DNA of 64,000 bases from Clostridia bacterium (GCA_026000945.1 BNZI01000002.1:81504-145503), one strand, 5' to 3'; shown: positions 18,101-27,716, counted from the first letter of the stretch. The notes: generated from the sequence alone by a model not told the origin. Program-made: numbers and translations.

Positions 18101-21100
18101 GGATATCTTCGGCATAAAGGATATATTCTGGATCTGTATCAATTACAGTTCCCTTATCGGATACAACAATTGCTTGTATTATTTTGCTTACGCTTAATTC
18201 TTCTGCCACAGAAAAGGTAATCGAATAAGTGCCCTGTGTATTAGCATATCCTCCTGCATTCGTTACGTTGACCGGTTTTTCGTTTCTTCCTGAATCATCA
18301 ATTTTCCATGCCTTTGCTTTGGCATCCGCTAGGATATCGACTTCGCTTGTTTTAACATCAGATTCTTTTTTGAAGAAACTTTCTGCTTGTAAAACATAGT
18401 CTTTGCCGATCACATACGTTCCGTCATTGACGACGACAACCAAAGTTTTGCTTACGGTATTGTAATCAGAATCCGTGACGCTATAAATTAAGTCATAAAT
18501 TCCCGCTACCGAGATATTGACTGTACCACTTATCGTGATGTTAGCGGTAAGGTCCCCATCTTCTGTGTCTGATGCGCTGACGTTGCTCATCGGATCAAAG
18601 CTTTCTCCTACCTGTAAAACAGTAGGATTTGAAGAAAGTGTTAAACCTGGCTTATCTCCGTTACTTACGAGGATATCTACAGTGATTTCTAAACTCGTTT
18701 TTGCACTGAGGACAAAACTTACCGGATAAGTTCCTTCCGTTGGCAAAACATTATGCGAACCTTTTAAGTCTACGTTTACTTCATTACCGGTTGCTTTTTT
18801 GATGGCTTTGACTTTCGTTAAAATTTTTACTTGTGTATCATCTAATTTACTTGCTTCAGTCGTATTGATTTGCGCATTTTCCGCAAAAAGGATATATTCA
18901 ACATCTTCAACAATAGTTCCCTGATCAGAAATAACAATCGCTGTGATGGCCTTACTTACACTAGTATTTTCTGCTATTGCAATGGAAATTGAGTAAGAAC
19001 CGGCAACATTGGTATATCCTCCATCATCGGATAGGGTAGTGGGGATTTCGTTTTTACCAGTAGAATCTACTTTCCATGCCTGTGCTTTGGTAGCAGATAA
19101 CACATCTGACACATTTGTTTTTACGTCTGATTCTTTTTTGATGAAACTTTCTGCTTGTAAAATATAAGCATTATCCACAACATACGTTCCATCATTCACA
19201 ACAACAATCAAGGTCTTACTTACCGTATTGTGATCAGAATCCGTTACACTGTAAATGAGTTCATAAATACCTGTTACTTGTGTGTTGACTGTTCCACTGA
19301 CTGTAATTTTATTGGTTAGATCTCCATCTTCTGTATCTGTGGCGCTTACTCCTGCTCGGTCATCAAAATTGTCTCCAAGTTTTACTACACTAGGGCTAGG
19401 AGGAAGGATGAGTGTAGGAATATTTCGGTTATTTACAAACACTACAACACTTACTTCTACACTAGGTTTTGGTACAACGACAAAACTTACCGGATAATTT
19501 GCTTCCGTAGGCAAAATTCCATGTGCCCCGCCTTTGATTTCTACGTCTGCGGCAGTGCCTGTTGCTTTTTGGATTGCTTTGGCTTTTGTTAAGGTTTTAA
19601 CTTGGTCATTATCCAGGCTAGAAGCTGTAGTCGTGTTGATTTGTACATCTTCTGCATAAATGACATATTCTGCATCTTCTACTAAGTTTCCGCTGTCGGA
19701 TACCACCACAGCTTTTATCGTCTTGCTGGTGCTTGTATTTTCTGTTACCATCAGGCTAATCGAATACGTGCCTTCTGCATTGCTATAGCCACCTTTATTG
19801 TCTACACGGATTGGTTTTTCTACTTTTCCTGTGTTGTCTACTTTCCATGCTTTGGCTTTAGCTGCAGATAAAATATCGGTATCGTTGGTACTGACATCAG
19901 ATTCTTTCTTGAAGAAACTTTCTGCCTGTAAAATATAATTTCCGTCCACAACATACGTTCTATCATTGACAATGACCACCACGGTTTGACTTACGGTATT
20001 AAAGTCAGAATCCGTAACGCTGTAGATCAAGTCATAGATTCCTACCACGGAAGTATCTACCGTACCAGTTATGGTGATTTTGCCCGTGAGATCTCCATCT
20101 TCTGGATCACTTGCACTTATTCCTGTTCGCTCATTAAAAGAATCTCCCTTGTTGACCACGACGGGATTTTTAGGAATCGTTAATGTTGGCAGATTTCCAT
20201 TATTTACAGTTACGGTAACACTAACTTCTAGGCTAGGTTTTATGGTCACAACAAAGGTGATAGGATAGTCTCCTTGCGTGGGCAAAATTCCATGAGATCC
20301 TTTGATATCTGTGGCTACTTCTGTACCTGTTGCTTTTTTGATGGCTTTGACTTTGGTCAATGTTTTTATTTGTCCATCGTCTATACCAGAAGCCACAGTA
20401 GTATTGATTTGGATATCCTCGGCATAAAGGATATATTCTGCATCTTCTACCACAGTTCCCTTATCGGAAATGACAATGGCTAGTACAGTCTTATTTGCAC
20501 CGCTATTTTCTGATGTAGCAATAGAAATGGAATAACTGCCTTGCGTATTTGTATATCCACCATCACTTGTTACAATTACTGGTATCTCTATTTTTCCGGT
20601 TGTTTCTACTCTCCATGCCTTTGCTTTAGCATCAGATAAAATAGCTGCTTCGTTTGTTTTAACATCAGCTTCTTTTTTGACGAAGCTTTCTGCTTGTAAA
20701 ATATAATTTTTATCGATGATATATGTTCCATCATTAATTACGATAACCTGAGTTTGACTCACTGTATTATAGTCTGAATCAGTCACACTATAGGCTACTT
20801 CGTAAATTCCGACTACTTGAGTATTCACGGTACCATTGACGATAATTTTGTTTGTAAGGTCTCCATCTTCTATGTCTGTTGCACTTACACCTGCTAGGTC
20901 ACTAAAAGAATCTCCAATATTTAATTCGATAGGACCTGTCGGAAGGACAAGCACTGGTGCATTGCGATTATTTACTTGTATAGCTGCTCTTACTTCTAAA
21001 CTAGGCTTTTGACTGACAAAGAAAGTGATGGGGTATGTACCGATAATTGGTAAAACTCCATGTGTACCTCTCTTAATTTCTGCGCTTACTTCTAAGCCTG

Positions 21101-23624
21101 TTCCTTTGTGAATCGCTTTGAGTTTGGTCAAACTGATGACTTGTGTATTATCTAAAGTATCTGCTGTTGTAGTATTGATTAAAGCATCTTCAGCGTAGAT
21201 GGCATATTCAGAGTCTTCTACTACAGTGCCATTATCAGAAACAACGATTGCTTGTATAGTTTTGCTTACGCTTTGTTCTTCGTCTACTGCTATGACAATC
21301 GCATAAGTACCTTCTGTAGCCGTATATCCTCCAGTAGCCAAAATTTTGGCAGGAATTTCTTGTGTAGATGTGGATTCAATTTTCCATGCTTTTGAATTAC
21401 TGTCAGATAAAATATCCCCATCGTTTGTTTTTACCATAGATTCTTTTTTAAAGAAACTTTCTGCTTGTAAAATATAAGGATGAGACATGACATAAGTTCC
21501 ATCATTGACCACAACAACCATGGTTTCGCTTACTGTATTGTAATCGGAATCTGTGACACTGTAAGTCAGCTCATAGATGCCTATTGCTGCGGTATTAACC
21601 ATTCCACTGACTGTGACCTTGTTGGTGAGGTCTCCATCTTCAACATCGCTAGCACTCACACCATTTGTAGGATCAAAAACATCTCCTACTGAAAGTTCTA
21701 CTGACGGAAAAGGCAAGGATATGCTGGGTTGGTTTCGATTATTTACTACGACATCTATAGTCAATTCTAGACTGGGTTTTAGACTGATGATGAAAGTAAT
21801 CGGATAAGTTGCCGGATTCGTTAAAATTCCGTGAGAGCCACCTTTAATTTCTACATCTGCGGCAACTCCTGTTGCTTTATTGATCGCTTGAACTTTAGTC
21901 AAGGTTTTTACTTGATCATTATCCACGTTTTCGGCTATCTTAGAATTGATTAAGGCGTCTTCTGCATAAATAAAATATTCTGCATCTTCTATGATCTTTC
22001 CTTCATCTGGTACAACGGTAGCGGTGATCGTTTTTTGCACAGTATCATTTTCATCTATCGCTAAAACAATAGAATAGACTCCTATTGTTTGCGTATAAGC
22101 TCCATCATCGAAAATTTTTACCGGAATCTCTACCGTTCCTGTATCCTCTATTTTCCATGCTTTTGCTGTGCTATCTGCCAACAAAGTAGATTCTTGCACA
22201 TCTACCACGGATAGGGGTTTAATAAAACTTTTCGCTTGCAAAATATAATTCTGGTCAATCACATAAGATCCATCATTTACTACTACAACGACCTCTTTAG
22301 TAGCCTGATATCCTTTTGCATTCTGAACACTATAGGTCAGAGAATAGATTCCAACGATAGTGGTATCTACAGTTCCGCTAACAGAGATCTGGCTGGTAAG
22401 ATCTCCATCATCTACATCACTTGCACTAACCCCATCCATAGCATCAAAAATATCTCCTAATTGAATTTCTTTTGGACTAACAACAACCAAATCAGGTAAG
22501 GCTTCCCATCGTGCATATAAAGTCAAAATCGACTGATCTACTAGACTAGAATCCAAATCAATAGGCGCTACAGTCGTAGTGGCTTCATTTCCACCTGTAC
22601 TGGCTGTCCACCAACCAGTAAAAACGTATCCTGAACGTGTAACTGTCGGCAATGTACTAAACTTATCTGTCGTGATCATACTCATATCGTTTGGTGGAGA
22701 AGCCGAGCCTTGTCCATCAAATTTTATCGTCACTTTATGGTTAAGAGATGACCATCGTGCATATAAAATCAAGGTTGAATTGTCGCTCAAACTAGAATTT
22801 AAATCAAGAGGCGTTACATTGGTGGTTGCTTGACTTCCGCCTGTACTGCTTGCCACTGTCCACCAACCATCAAAAGAGTATCCCGGACGTGTGACTGTCG
22901 GCAATGCACTAAATTTATCTGTCGTGATCATATTCACATTACTAGGTGAAGCTACACCTTGCCCATCAAATTTTACCGTGACTTGATGATTGAGAGATGT
23001 CCAACGTGCATATAACGTCAAGGTCGAATTATTGCCCAAACTAGAATTTAAATCAAGAGGTGTTATACTGGTTGTTGCTTCACTTCCGCCTGTACTACCT
23101 GAAACTGACCACCAACCATCAAAAGAATATCCTGGACGTGTGACCGTCGGTAATGCCTTAAATTTATCTACCGTAAGCATACTCACATCACTTGGTGAAG
23201 AAGTTGCACCTTGCCCATCAAATTTTATCGTCACTTTATGCTGAGGTATTTTCCACTGTGCATATAAAACTCCACGGTTTGTTCCATTGTTGATAATACT
23301 GTCAAACGGCTTATCTGCCTGAGCTATCGTTCCGCCACCACTTGGATTAGTAAGCCAGCAGTCAAACGCATAACCTTTAGGATGTGTAACTACAGGAAAA
23401 GGTCCTATAGGATCTTTTCTTCGATCGGTATAAGTTTTGGTAGTTGATCCAGTACCGCCATTAGCATCAAAGTAAATATACGCTGTGTAATCTGCTCTAA
23501 CTTCTGGCTTATTGGCAGGCTCTTCGGAAGCATTGGACTGAATATAAGTAGAGGAAACTAAGCCCATTAGCAACACAAAAACGATCCATAAACTAAATTT
23601 TTTTCTATTTTTTGGTATACTCAT
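15117..23624 (-). CDS. Giant sortase-anchored surface protein with InlB-type and DUF5011-type repeats
   Basis: The 2835-residue exported protein has a signal peptide (about 1-32) ending near SNASEE. Four Listeria-Bacteroides (InlB B/Flg_new) repeats follow at about 45-365, each with KFDGQG, RPGY(S)FDGWW and LYARW. Then come nine tandem modules of about 257 residues (roughly 770 bases each). Each module starts with a DUF5011/Ig-like domain (SASDxEDGDLT, YSVTDSDYNTVS). A segment with YILQAESFFKKESDV follows, then one with YILYAED, LTKxKAI and THGVLP-like motifs. The C-terminus has a Gly/Asn/Ser-rich linker, YPKTGD as an LPxTG-type sorting motif with Tyr for Leu, a hydrophobic helix and a KKRKH basic tail. 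It is probably a stalk-like adhesin or matrix protein. The flanking gaps carry hairpin repeats. Antisense reading frames over this gene are shadows. Confidence 0.92.
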   Translation of the reverse strand: MSIPKNRKKFSLWIVFVLLMGLVSSTYIQSNASEEPANKPEVRADYTAYIYFDANGGTGSTTKTYTDRRKDPIGPFPVVTHPKGYAFDCWLTNPSGGGTIAQADKPFDSIINNGTNRGVLYAQWKIPQHKVTIKFDGQGATSSPSDVSMLTVDKFKALPTVTRPGYSFDGWWSVSGSTGGSEATTSITPLDLNSSLGNNSTLTLYARWTSLNHQVTVKFDGQGVASPSNVNMITTDKFSALPTVTRPGYSFDGWWTVASSTGGSQATTNVTPLDLNSSLSDNSTLILYARWSSLNHKVTIKFDGQGSASPPNDMSMITTDKFSTLPTVTRSGYVFTGWWTASTGGNEATTTVAPIDLDSSLVDQSILTLYARWEALPDLVVVSPKEIQLGDIFDAMDGVSASDVDDGDLTSQISVSGTVDTTIVGIYSLTYSVQNAKGYQATKEVVVVVNDGSYVIDQNYILQAKSFIKPLSVVDVQESTLLADSTAKAWKIEDTGTVEIPVKIFDDGAYTQTIGVYSIVLAIDENDTVQKTITATVVPDEGKIIEDAEYFIYAEDALINSKIAENVDNDQVKTLTKVQAINKATGVAADVEIKGGSHGILTNPATYPITFIISLKPSLELTIDVVVNNRNQPSISLPFPSVELSVGDVFDPTNGVSASDVEDGDLTNKVTVSGMVNTAAIGIYELTYSVTDSDYNTVSETMVVVVNDGTYVMSHPYILQAESFFKKESMVKTNDGDILSDSNSKAWKIESTSTQEIPAKILATGGYTATEGTYAIVIAVDEEQSVSKTIQAIVVSDNGTVVEDSEYAIYAEDALINTTTADTLDNTQVISLTKLKAIHKGTGLEVSAEIKRGTHGVLPIIGTYPITFFVSQKPSLEVRAAIQVNNRNAPVLVLPTGPIELNIGDSFSDLAGVSATDIEDGDLTNKIIVNGTVNTQVVGIYEVAYSVTDSDYNTVSQTQVIVINDGTYIIDKNYILQAESFVKKEADVKTNEAAILSDAKAKAWRVETTGKIEIPVIVTSDGGYTNTQGSYSISIATSENSGANKTVLAIVISDKGTVVEDAEYILYAEDIQINTTVASGIDDGQIKTLTKVKAIKKATGTEVATDIKGSHGILPTQGDYPITFVVTIKPSLEVSVTVTVNNGNLPTLTIPKNPVVVNKGDSFNERTGISASDPEDGDLTGKITITGTVDTSVVGIYDLIYSVTDSDFNTVSQTVVVIVNDRTYVVDGNYILQAESFFKKESDVSTNDTDILSAAKAKAWKVDNTGKVEKPIRVDNKGGYSNAEGTYSISLMVTENTSTSKTIKAVVVSDSGNLVEDAEYVIYAEDVQINTTTASSLDNDQVKTLTKAKAIQKATGTAADVEIKGGAHGILPTEANYPVSFVVVPKPSVEVSVVVFVNNRNIPTLILPPSPSVVKLGDNFDDRAGVSATDTEDGDLTNKITVSGTVNTQVTGIYELIYSVTDSDHNTVSKTLIVVVNDGTYVVDNAYILQAESFIKKESDVKTNVSDVLSATKAQAWKVDSTGKNEIPTTLSDDGGYTNVAGSYSISIAIAENTSVSKAITAIVISDQGTIVEDVEYILFAENAQINTTEASKLDDTQVKILTKVKAIKKATGNEVNVDLKGSHNVLPTEGTYPVSFVLSAKTSLEITVDILVSNGDKPGLTLSSNPTVLQVGESFDPMSNVSASDTEDGDLTANITISGTVNISVAGIYDLIYSVTDSDYNTVSKTLVVVVNDGTYVIGKDYVLQAESFFKKESDVKTSEVDILADAKAKAWKIDDSGRNEKPVNVTNAGGYANTQGTYSITFSVAEELSVSKIIQAIVVSDKGTVIDTDPEYILYAEDIQINTTVASSIDDAQVKTLTKVKAIKKATGTEVATDIKGAHGILPTIGTYPITFVVTQKTSVQVSVSVLVSNGNAPTLTISSNPIVLHVGDTFNALSGISATDSEDGDLTAKIMVNGTVNTSVVEIYDLVYSVTDSDYNTISQNVVAIVNNGTYIIDGNYILRAESFFKKESDVKTDQTDILSDTKAKAWKIESTTRVEKPVHVIDNGGYTAKQGTYSITISVSENTNVSKTISAIVVSDHGHWVEDAEYILYAEDVLINTTVAKSLTNEQVKTLTNAKSIQKATGSEVTVDILGNAHGVLPIAGLYPVKFVISTKPSLEVSATVEVNDRNTPVLVIPTNPVIIKVGNPFDPMSGVSATDVEDGDLTGKITVSGTVNTAVAGIYELIYSVTDSDHNTVTQTLIVVVDDGSYVLAYPYLLQAESFFKKESAVKGEDVEILSATKAKAWKLSPTDKAEIPVSVIDRGGYSSAQGVYSITVAVAESPTVTKTIQAIVVSDNGHLVEESEYAIYAEDAQINTATANSIDNAQIQSLTKVKAIHKATGAEAVVALKGSHGVLGVVGKYPISFVVVPKPSVQVNVQITVSNGNPPKLTFSSNPVILEVGDLFDDREGIIAIDIEDGDITDKITVNGQVNTSKVGIYEIVYSITDSDTNTVSQTLVVVVNDGTYFIEESYIFHAESFVKKSSDVRVSETDIILNAKAKAWKVSNSGTKLMTISVLDNGGYSATQGFYPITIAITEKISVAKTIKGVVISDFSNIAEDDEYILFANNILISILDAQNLDNAKVKNLSKATAISKRTGEEVPVEIVGMHGVLPKEGSYPVTFAISEKDSLTITTQITVKDLHISLEANDSIIPHEEVRQLTEKSVKERANLRVALDLSTRNSRSLALPGVDDVKVNTFEFNNILNAKENGGIYPLTFTLEAQGKTVTKATKITIKAANNSNTGQGGNGNSGQSNYPKTGDKSNIVLYTITFFLSFGVIFMLLKKRKHYDEHHKD

Positions 23625-23639
23625 TTTCCACCTATCGTC

Positions 23640-23775
23640 TTTTTATGACACGATATAATAAGCAAAAACGCTTATTATATCGTTTATGCACACAATTTGA
23701 TTAGGAAGATAATGTGCAAAGCACACTCAAATTGGCGCGATCATGATTGACTTCGCAATCATGATATAATAAAAA
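23640..23775. repeat. Modular hairpin repeat, copy 1
   Basis: The order is a palindrome around ATATAATAAGC/GCTTATTATAT (23650-23685), then GCACACAATTTGATTAGGAAG, GTGCAAAGCAC, TCAAATTGGCGCG and finally ATCATGATTG/CAATCATGAT as a hairpin. The same order recurs twice at 25.7 kb and, inverted, at 45.1-45.3 kb. It sits in the upstream region of the giant surface protein gene. Confidence 0.85.
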
Positions 23776-23882
23776 TTGATATTTTTCTTATTATTTTATT
23801 GATGAGTTTCTTTAAGATTTTGTAAGTATCTTATTGACAAAAAAGTTACACTACAACTTAAGTAAGCTTAACATACTTCCTC

Positions 23883-24398
23883 TTACTGCTGAGTAAAACC
23901 GATTTCTTTTAGTTTCTCTTCGACTTGTGCAATATTTTCCATTGCAGTAAGTTCAAATACATTAGGGAGAGGTTCTCCTTCGGCTTCATTGGTATTGACT
24001 GTGGAGACAACAGTTAATTTTTTTTCTTGTTCATTGACCAGAATTTCATGGTTAATGCCTTTACTTGTATGTTCAGGATTGATGTACTGATCGGTATAAA
24101 GTTGCTTTAGGTCTGCTAAGCTATGCTTTTCAAACATACTATCGGGAATTGCTGCTTCATATTGACGAACAACTTTGGTAACACTATCTCCTTGGTGAGT
24201 AATTTTATATTGTGTAGAAATGCCTGAATTTGTTTCTTTGGCATAAACAATAGGATTTTTCTTATCTTGTCCTGCTTGATTACTTTCATTTGCTGTGCTT
24301 GTTTTTGAATTTGTTTGAGGTGTACAGCCAGGCATGATGAAAGGAAATAAATATAATAATAAAGTCATCAGTAGCACTTTTTTATGCATAATTTTCAT
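23883..24398 (-). CDS. Lipoprotein, possibly DUF1307/YehR-like
   Basis: The 171-residue protein starts with a signal sequence and a likely lipobox ending in MPGC (Cys about residue 25). A Ser/Thr/Asn/Gln-rich linker follows. The globular part starts near residue 50 (YAKETNSGISTQYKITHQGDSVTKV). The pattern of a short N-terminal strand, then TKV..Q.E and a C-terminal helix ending KLKEIGF is like the YehR/DUF1307 lipoproteins, whose function is unknown. AAGGAG lies eight bases before the ATG. It is transcribed in the same direction as the giant surface protein gene, 258 bases upstream of it, with the hairpin repeat between them. Confidence 0.7.
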   Translation of the reverse strand: MKIMHKKVLLMTLLLYLFPFIMPGCTPQTNSKTSTANESNQAGQDKKNPIVYAKETNSGISTQYKITHQGDSVTKVVRQYEAAIPDSMFEKHSLADLKQLYTDQYINPEHTSKGINHEILVNEQEKKLTVVSTVNTNEAEGEPLPNVFELTAMENIAQVEEKLKEIGFTQQ

Positions 24399-24419
24399 CT
24401 TTAATTCTCCTTTTCCTTC

Positions 24420-25120
24420 TATTTTATTTTCTTTTTTGTTCTATTTTAATTTAGTGATTTATTCTTGGCTCTATGTCTTAATTCTGAGTCAATGTTTAGC
24501 TTTTTTAGATTTTTTCTTGAAAATATTAAAAATAGATGAAATATTTTTTTTGGTTTTCATGTTTTATGTTCCTTTCTTTTTGTGCAAATAAAATAATATT
24601 CACATGATCAACGGAGTTTGTGTGCAAAAATCAAAAGCAGACCAGAGGTGAGACTATATACCTCTATTGGTTGTAATCTGTCACTAAAAAAACTACAAGT
24701 TTTTCTAGAAATGAGATGTTTTAGCCTAGGCACCATCCAAAACAATCATAGAAGAGAAGTTTGATGGAAATATTGAAATACGCTAGCATAAAGTGCTTTA
24801 AATATAACCTGCTAATCAAACAAAAAGTAGCTAAATCTCAATGCCTATTATCGACAAAATAAAAGAACGTATGCAGTTATTTATACTCATTATCTATATA
24901 TAATGTATAGATATGGACATGTATCAAAAATAACGAAATGATCCTATCAAAAAATTTATTTTTAACAAAAAAGAGTGTGATCAAACTTTATTTACAAGTA
25001 AAACGGAAACAACTCCTAATATCAATTTTTAGTAAAGCAGATCAATGAAAATTGATATTATATAGAAAAAAGACATGAACAGTAAAGAATACCTTTAGGT
25101 AAAAAATAACTAACACTCCC
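24420..25120. other. Gene-free AT-rich stretch
   Basis: About 700 bases between the lipoprotein gene and the first repeat cluster. Short reading frames exist but have no convincing ribosome binding sites or recognisable domains. Nothing functional is seen. Confidence 0.5.
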
Positions 25121-25124
25121 TGAT

Positions 25125-25430
25125 TGTCTGGATAACGTAAGGGCGAAATTTTACCGCCTGTTGGTATGATTGATGATATGATACTCAGTCATTAACAGAT
25201 AATGCCGTATATGTGTTTGGATCATATGCGAATATTCTTTTTCTTGTTTTGTCGATACGTGACGGGCAGCAAAATACTGCCCCTACGTCTTCTTTTATTT
25301 CGATAATTTTCTTTGTTGTAGGTGATTTTCCGCAATAATATCGGATGATAATCGTAATCTACAAGGCTCCTTTTTAACGTAGGGCGGCATTCTGCCGCCC
25401 GTTGGTATTGATTCAATTCGATTCACCTCT
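25125..25430. repeat. Long degenerate element with GC-rich palindromes, copy C
   Basis: The segment holds three palindromic pieces (near 25140-25170, 25262-25292 and 25378-25408). The intervening sequence (for example ATAATGCCGTATATGTGTTTGG near 25200 and GCGAATATTC near 25229) matches the reverse complement of the leuA-leuB gap near 61480-61540. The repeat unit is therefore longer than the palindrome alone, about 300 bases. Confidence 0.7.
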
Positions 25431-25683
25431 GATGTCATGGAGATTGCCCGTTTATCTCAGCTATAATTAGCAGTTAAAACTTCTGTAAATTGCGTTTCAT
25501 TTTGTTTTGTCGAAGGCAAACGTTGACCTTTTAAGCTTGCGTTTAAATAAGCTTTGGAATTTGCCATTAAGACATATATGAAAAAAGTGTTTAAAACATC
25601 AATTCACAAAAACAGGTAATTTTATGCTTAATAAAAAATATTAAAGATCTGCTTTCCATTGACACAAAGGAAAATATCCTATA

Positions 25684-25890
25684 AGATATAATAAACAAAA
25701 CGTTTATTATATCTTTTATGCACACAATTTGATTAGGAAGATGATGTGCAAAGCACACTCAAATTGGCGCGATCATGATTGACTTCGCAATCATGATATA
25801 ATAAATAAAAACGTTTATTATATCTTTTATGCACACAATTTGATTAGGAAAATGATGTGCAAAGCACATTTAAATTGGCGCAACCATGAT
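25684..25890. repeat. Modular hairpin repeat, two tandem copies (111-bp period)
   Basis: Copy one runs from the ATATAATAAAC/GTTTATTATAT palindrome at 25684 to the ATCATGATTG/CAATCATGAT hairpin ending near 25800. Copy two repeats the same order 111 bases later, and its last module has diverged (GGCGCAACCATGATAAAAT). It abuts the start of the lipoprotein gene at 25925. Confidence 0.88.
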
Positions 25891-25924
25891 AAAATATATA
25901 GAATGCAAAAGTGAGGGTTACACG

Positions 25925-26419
25925 ATGAAAAAATCTATGATTACAACTATGATAGCGCTTATACTCGCGCTATCGTTGGTGGCTTGTAACAAAAAAAACG
26001 GCGGAGAAAATGGAGTAACAACAAGCAAAGATTTGTTTAGTTTGAAAAGTGAGTACATCGGAAATGTTTCGAATAATGAAAAAATTCTTCAAGCATTAGA
26101 GATACCAAGTTTAGGGACTTATACACAAGAGTTAAAAACAGATGCTACACCTTACATTCTAACCATAAATTTCAGCAAGTTAAATGTAACAGAAGAGGAA
26201 TTTAATTCAAAAATGAGAATGTATTCCTATGTACTTTTAGCTTTAATTGAGAACGTCGATGAAATTCACTGGAATGTGGAGACCGCCGATTTTACGGAAA
26301 GCAAAAGTCTAACAGTTGCAGACGCTAACAAGATAGTTGGAAACATTAAGAACAGTGCTTCTTCATCTGAAGAACTACAATCACTACTAGTTGCTATCGA
26401 ATATGATAAAATAAAATAG
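25925..26419 (+). CDS. Lipoprotein of unknown function
   Basis: The start at 25925 is chosen because it gives a proper signal sequence and GTGAGGG lies just ahead. The 164-residue product has a lipobox LSLVAC with Cys near residue 20, followed by a Lys/Gly/Asn-rich linker. The globular part (about 38-164) contains two segments of alternating strand and helix with YILTINFSKL and MYSYVLLALIENVDEIHW. It has the general look of a DUF4825-like extracytoplasmic domain, but I do not assign a family. The promoter region is made largely of the modular hairpin repeat. Confidence 0.75.
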   Translation: MKKSMITTMIALILALSLVACNKKNGGENGVTTSKDLFSLKSEYIGNVSNNEKILQALEIPSLGTYTQELKTDATPYILTINFSKLNVTEEEFNSKMRMYSYVLLALIENVDEIHWNVETADFTESKSLTVADANKIVGNIKNSASSSEELQSLLVAIEYDKIK

Positions 26420-26480
26420 TATTTAGATAAATTGATAAGATTCCTCAACATCTTTAATTTTGTCAATGTCAGGAGGTCAT

Positions 26481-26708
26481 ATGCAAGAATATTTTGTCAA
26501 TTTATTCTGGGATAGCGAAGCCCTTGTATGGATTGCTACTAGTGATCAAATATCCGGCTTGGTTTTAGAATCCGGTTCTCTTGATGTATTAATTGAACGT
26601 GTTCGATATGCTGCACCAGAATTACTCCAATTAAAAGGGCTATCTTGTGAACGGATTCGATTAAAATATCAAATAGAACGCTTGGAAGAGGTTTCTCTTC
26701 ATGGCTGA
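26481..26708 (+). CDS. HicB-like antitoxin (DUF1902 type)
   Basis: The 75-residue product starts at an ATG preceded by AGGAGGTC. It has the partial RNase H-like strand pattern of HicB/DUF1902 (YFVNLFWDSEALVWIATSDQISGLVLESGSLDVL), followed by a helix with ERVRYAAPELLQL. DUF1902 proteins are short HicB relatives that lack a separate DNA-binding domain. The last eight bases overlap the downstream HicA-like gene, the usual arrangement for translationally coupled toxin-antitoxin genes, though here the antitoxin comes first. Confidence 0.75.
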   Translation: MQEYFVNLFWDSEALVWIATSDQISGLVLESGSLDVLIERVRYAAPELLQLKGLSCERIRLKYQIERLEEVSLHG

Positions 26709-26895
26709 ATATGAGAAAGAAGTAAGAAAAATATTGCGTCAAAACGGCTATCTCTTTTTACGCCACGGAAAAGGAGATCATGATATTTGGATTAATTCAG
26801 ACACAAACATGCATGTTACTGTAGATGGTAAAATCAAATCTAGACATACAGCTAATGCTATTATGAAACAAAGTCAAATCAATTATCACTTTTAA
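26701..26895 (+). CDS. HicA-like mRNA interferase toxin
   Basis: The 64-residue protein has the HicA double-stranded-RNA-binding-like fold. An N-terminal helix (EKEVRKILRQNGYLFLRH) leads to GKGDHDIW, containing the conserved catalytic His, and a C-terminal helix (TANAIMKQSQI). HicA toxins cleave mRNA; HicB blocks the active site. It overlaps the DUF1902-type antitoxin by eight bases. No third gene belongs to the module. The pair lies in the gene-poor accessory stretch rich in repeats. Confidence 0.8.
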   Translation: MAEYEKEVRKILRQNGYLFLRHGKGDHDIWINSDTNMHVTVDGKIKSRHTANAIMKQSQINYHF

Positions 26896-27189
26896 CACAA
26901 ATTAAAAAATTTAAAATAACAGGTTAATTGAAAACATTTCTAAAGGATCTTTTTAGTAATCTAAAAGATCTTTTTTAGTAATGTCATTTTTTATTTCAGC
27001 CTCTTATATGGTAGAGTAATACGATATTTAATTTTATCGAAAGCACATGAATAAGTAATTCTAGATGTATCTTTTTTTAATTAACATCGTAAATTTTCAA
27101 GTTTTGTAAAAAATAAAATTGAGTAAGATACGAGACTTTTTCTATTTCTATCAACTAAGAAAAGCAAAAAAATAATTAAAATATAACTT

Positions 27190-27350
27190 AAAGTAGTTGC
27201 CAAAAAGATAGGGGTTTTTTATTTAGATACGGGTGTTTTATATCGCGCTATGGCATATGCAATCCGTCAAGCCAATATCCCCTCCAAAAGAAAAAGTACT
27301 ACAGCATTCGAGAGAGAACAGCACGTATTTTTAGAAAAAGAAGATATTTT
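27190..27350 (+). pseudogene. Truncated, decayed partial copy of cmk
   Basis: Over about 160 bases this segment matches the coding strand of the intact cytidylate kinase gene (33078-33737), corresponding to 33487-33680 in reverse. It covers the part encoding KKIGFLYLDTGALYRAMAYA and the stretch around EGEQHVFLEKED. Differences include small frame-breaking changes near 27214 and 27285 and a deletion of about 35 bases after CTACAGCA. There is no start, P-loop or C-terminal part, so it cannot make a kinase. Its orientation is opposite to the intact gene. Confidence 0.85.
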
Positions 27351-27716
27351 ATGCACAAATAGATGTGTTTTTTTGTCATATTTTATATTTTATCTTTTTT
27401 GATTATTAAAAAATATGTTACTAACAATTTTATTGGATAGAAATTAAGAACAGTCATTTCAAAAAATAAGTAATAGAATGAATAAAAGCAAGCTTTAGCA
27501 AGTAACACGATGAGATTTTTTACTTTAGTTATTGGGAGAAGATAAGGAGAGATTTCAAATGCCACTTACATAATAGAGTAAATAATGTATCTCATCGACT
27601 GCAGTATAAGCAGAAATCTACTGTTTTTTTAATCGTAACAGACGTTTAACCAAGAATCTCCCCAGTTTTAAATCTGAGGAGTGGTCATTTCATGAAAAGG
27701 TTATCTAGGTGAAAAT

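Noticed and set aside
15679-23244. Many plus-strand reading frames opposite the giant surface protein gene
   Set aside because: They repeat every 770 bases because the module does; their products are low-complexity and without starts. They are shadows.
25684-25890. CRISPR array
   Set aside because: The units are hairpin elements in direct tandem with no unique spacers and no cas gene nearby.
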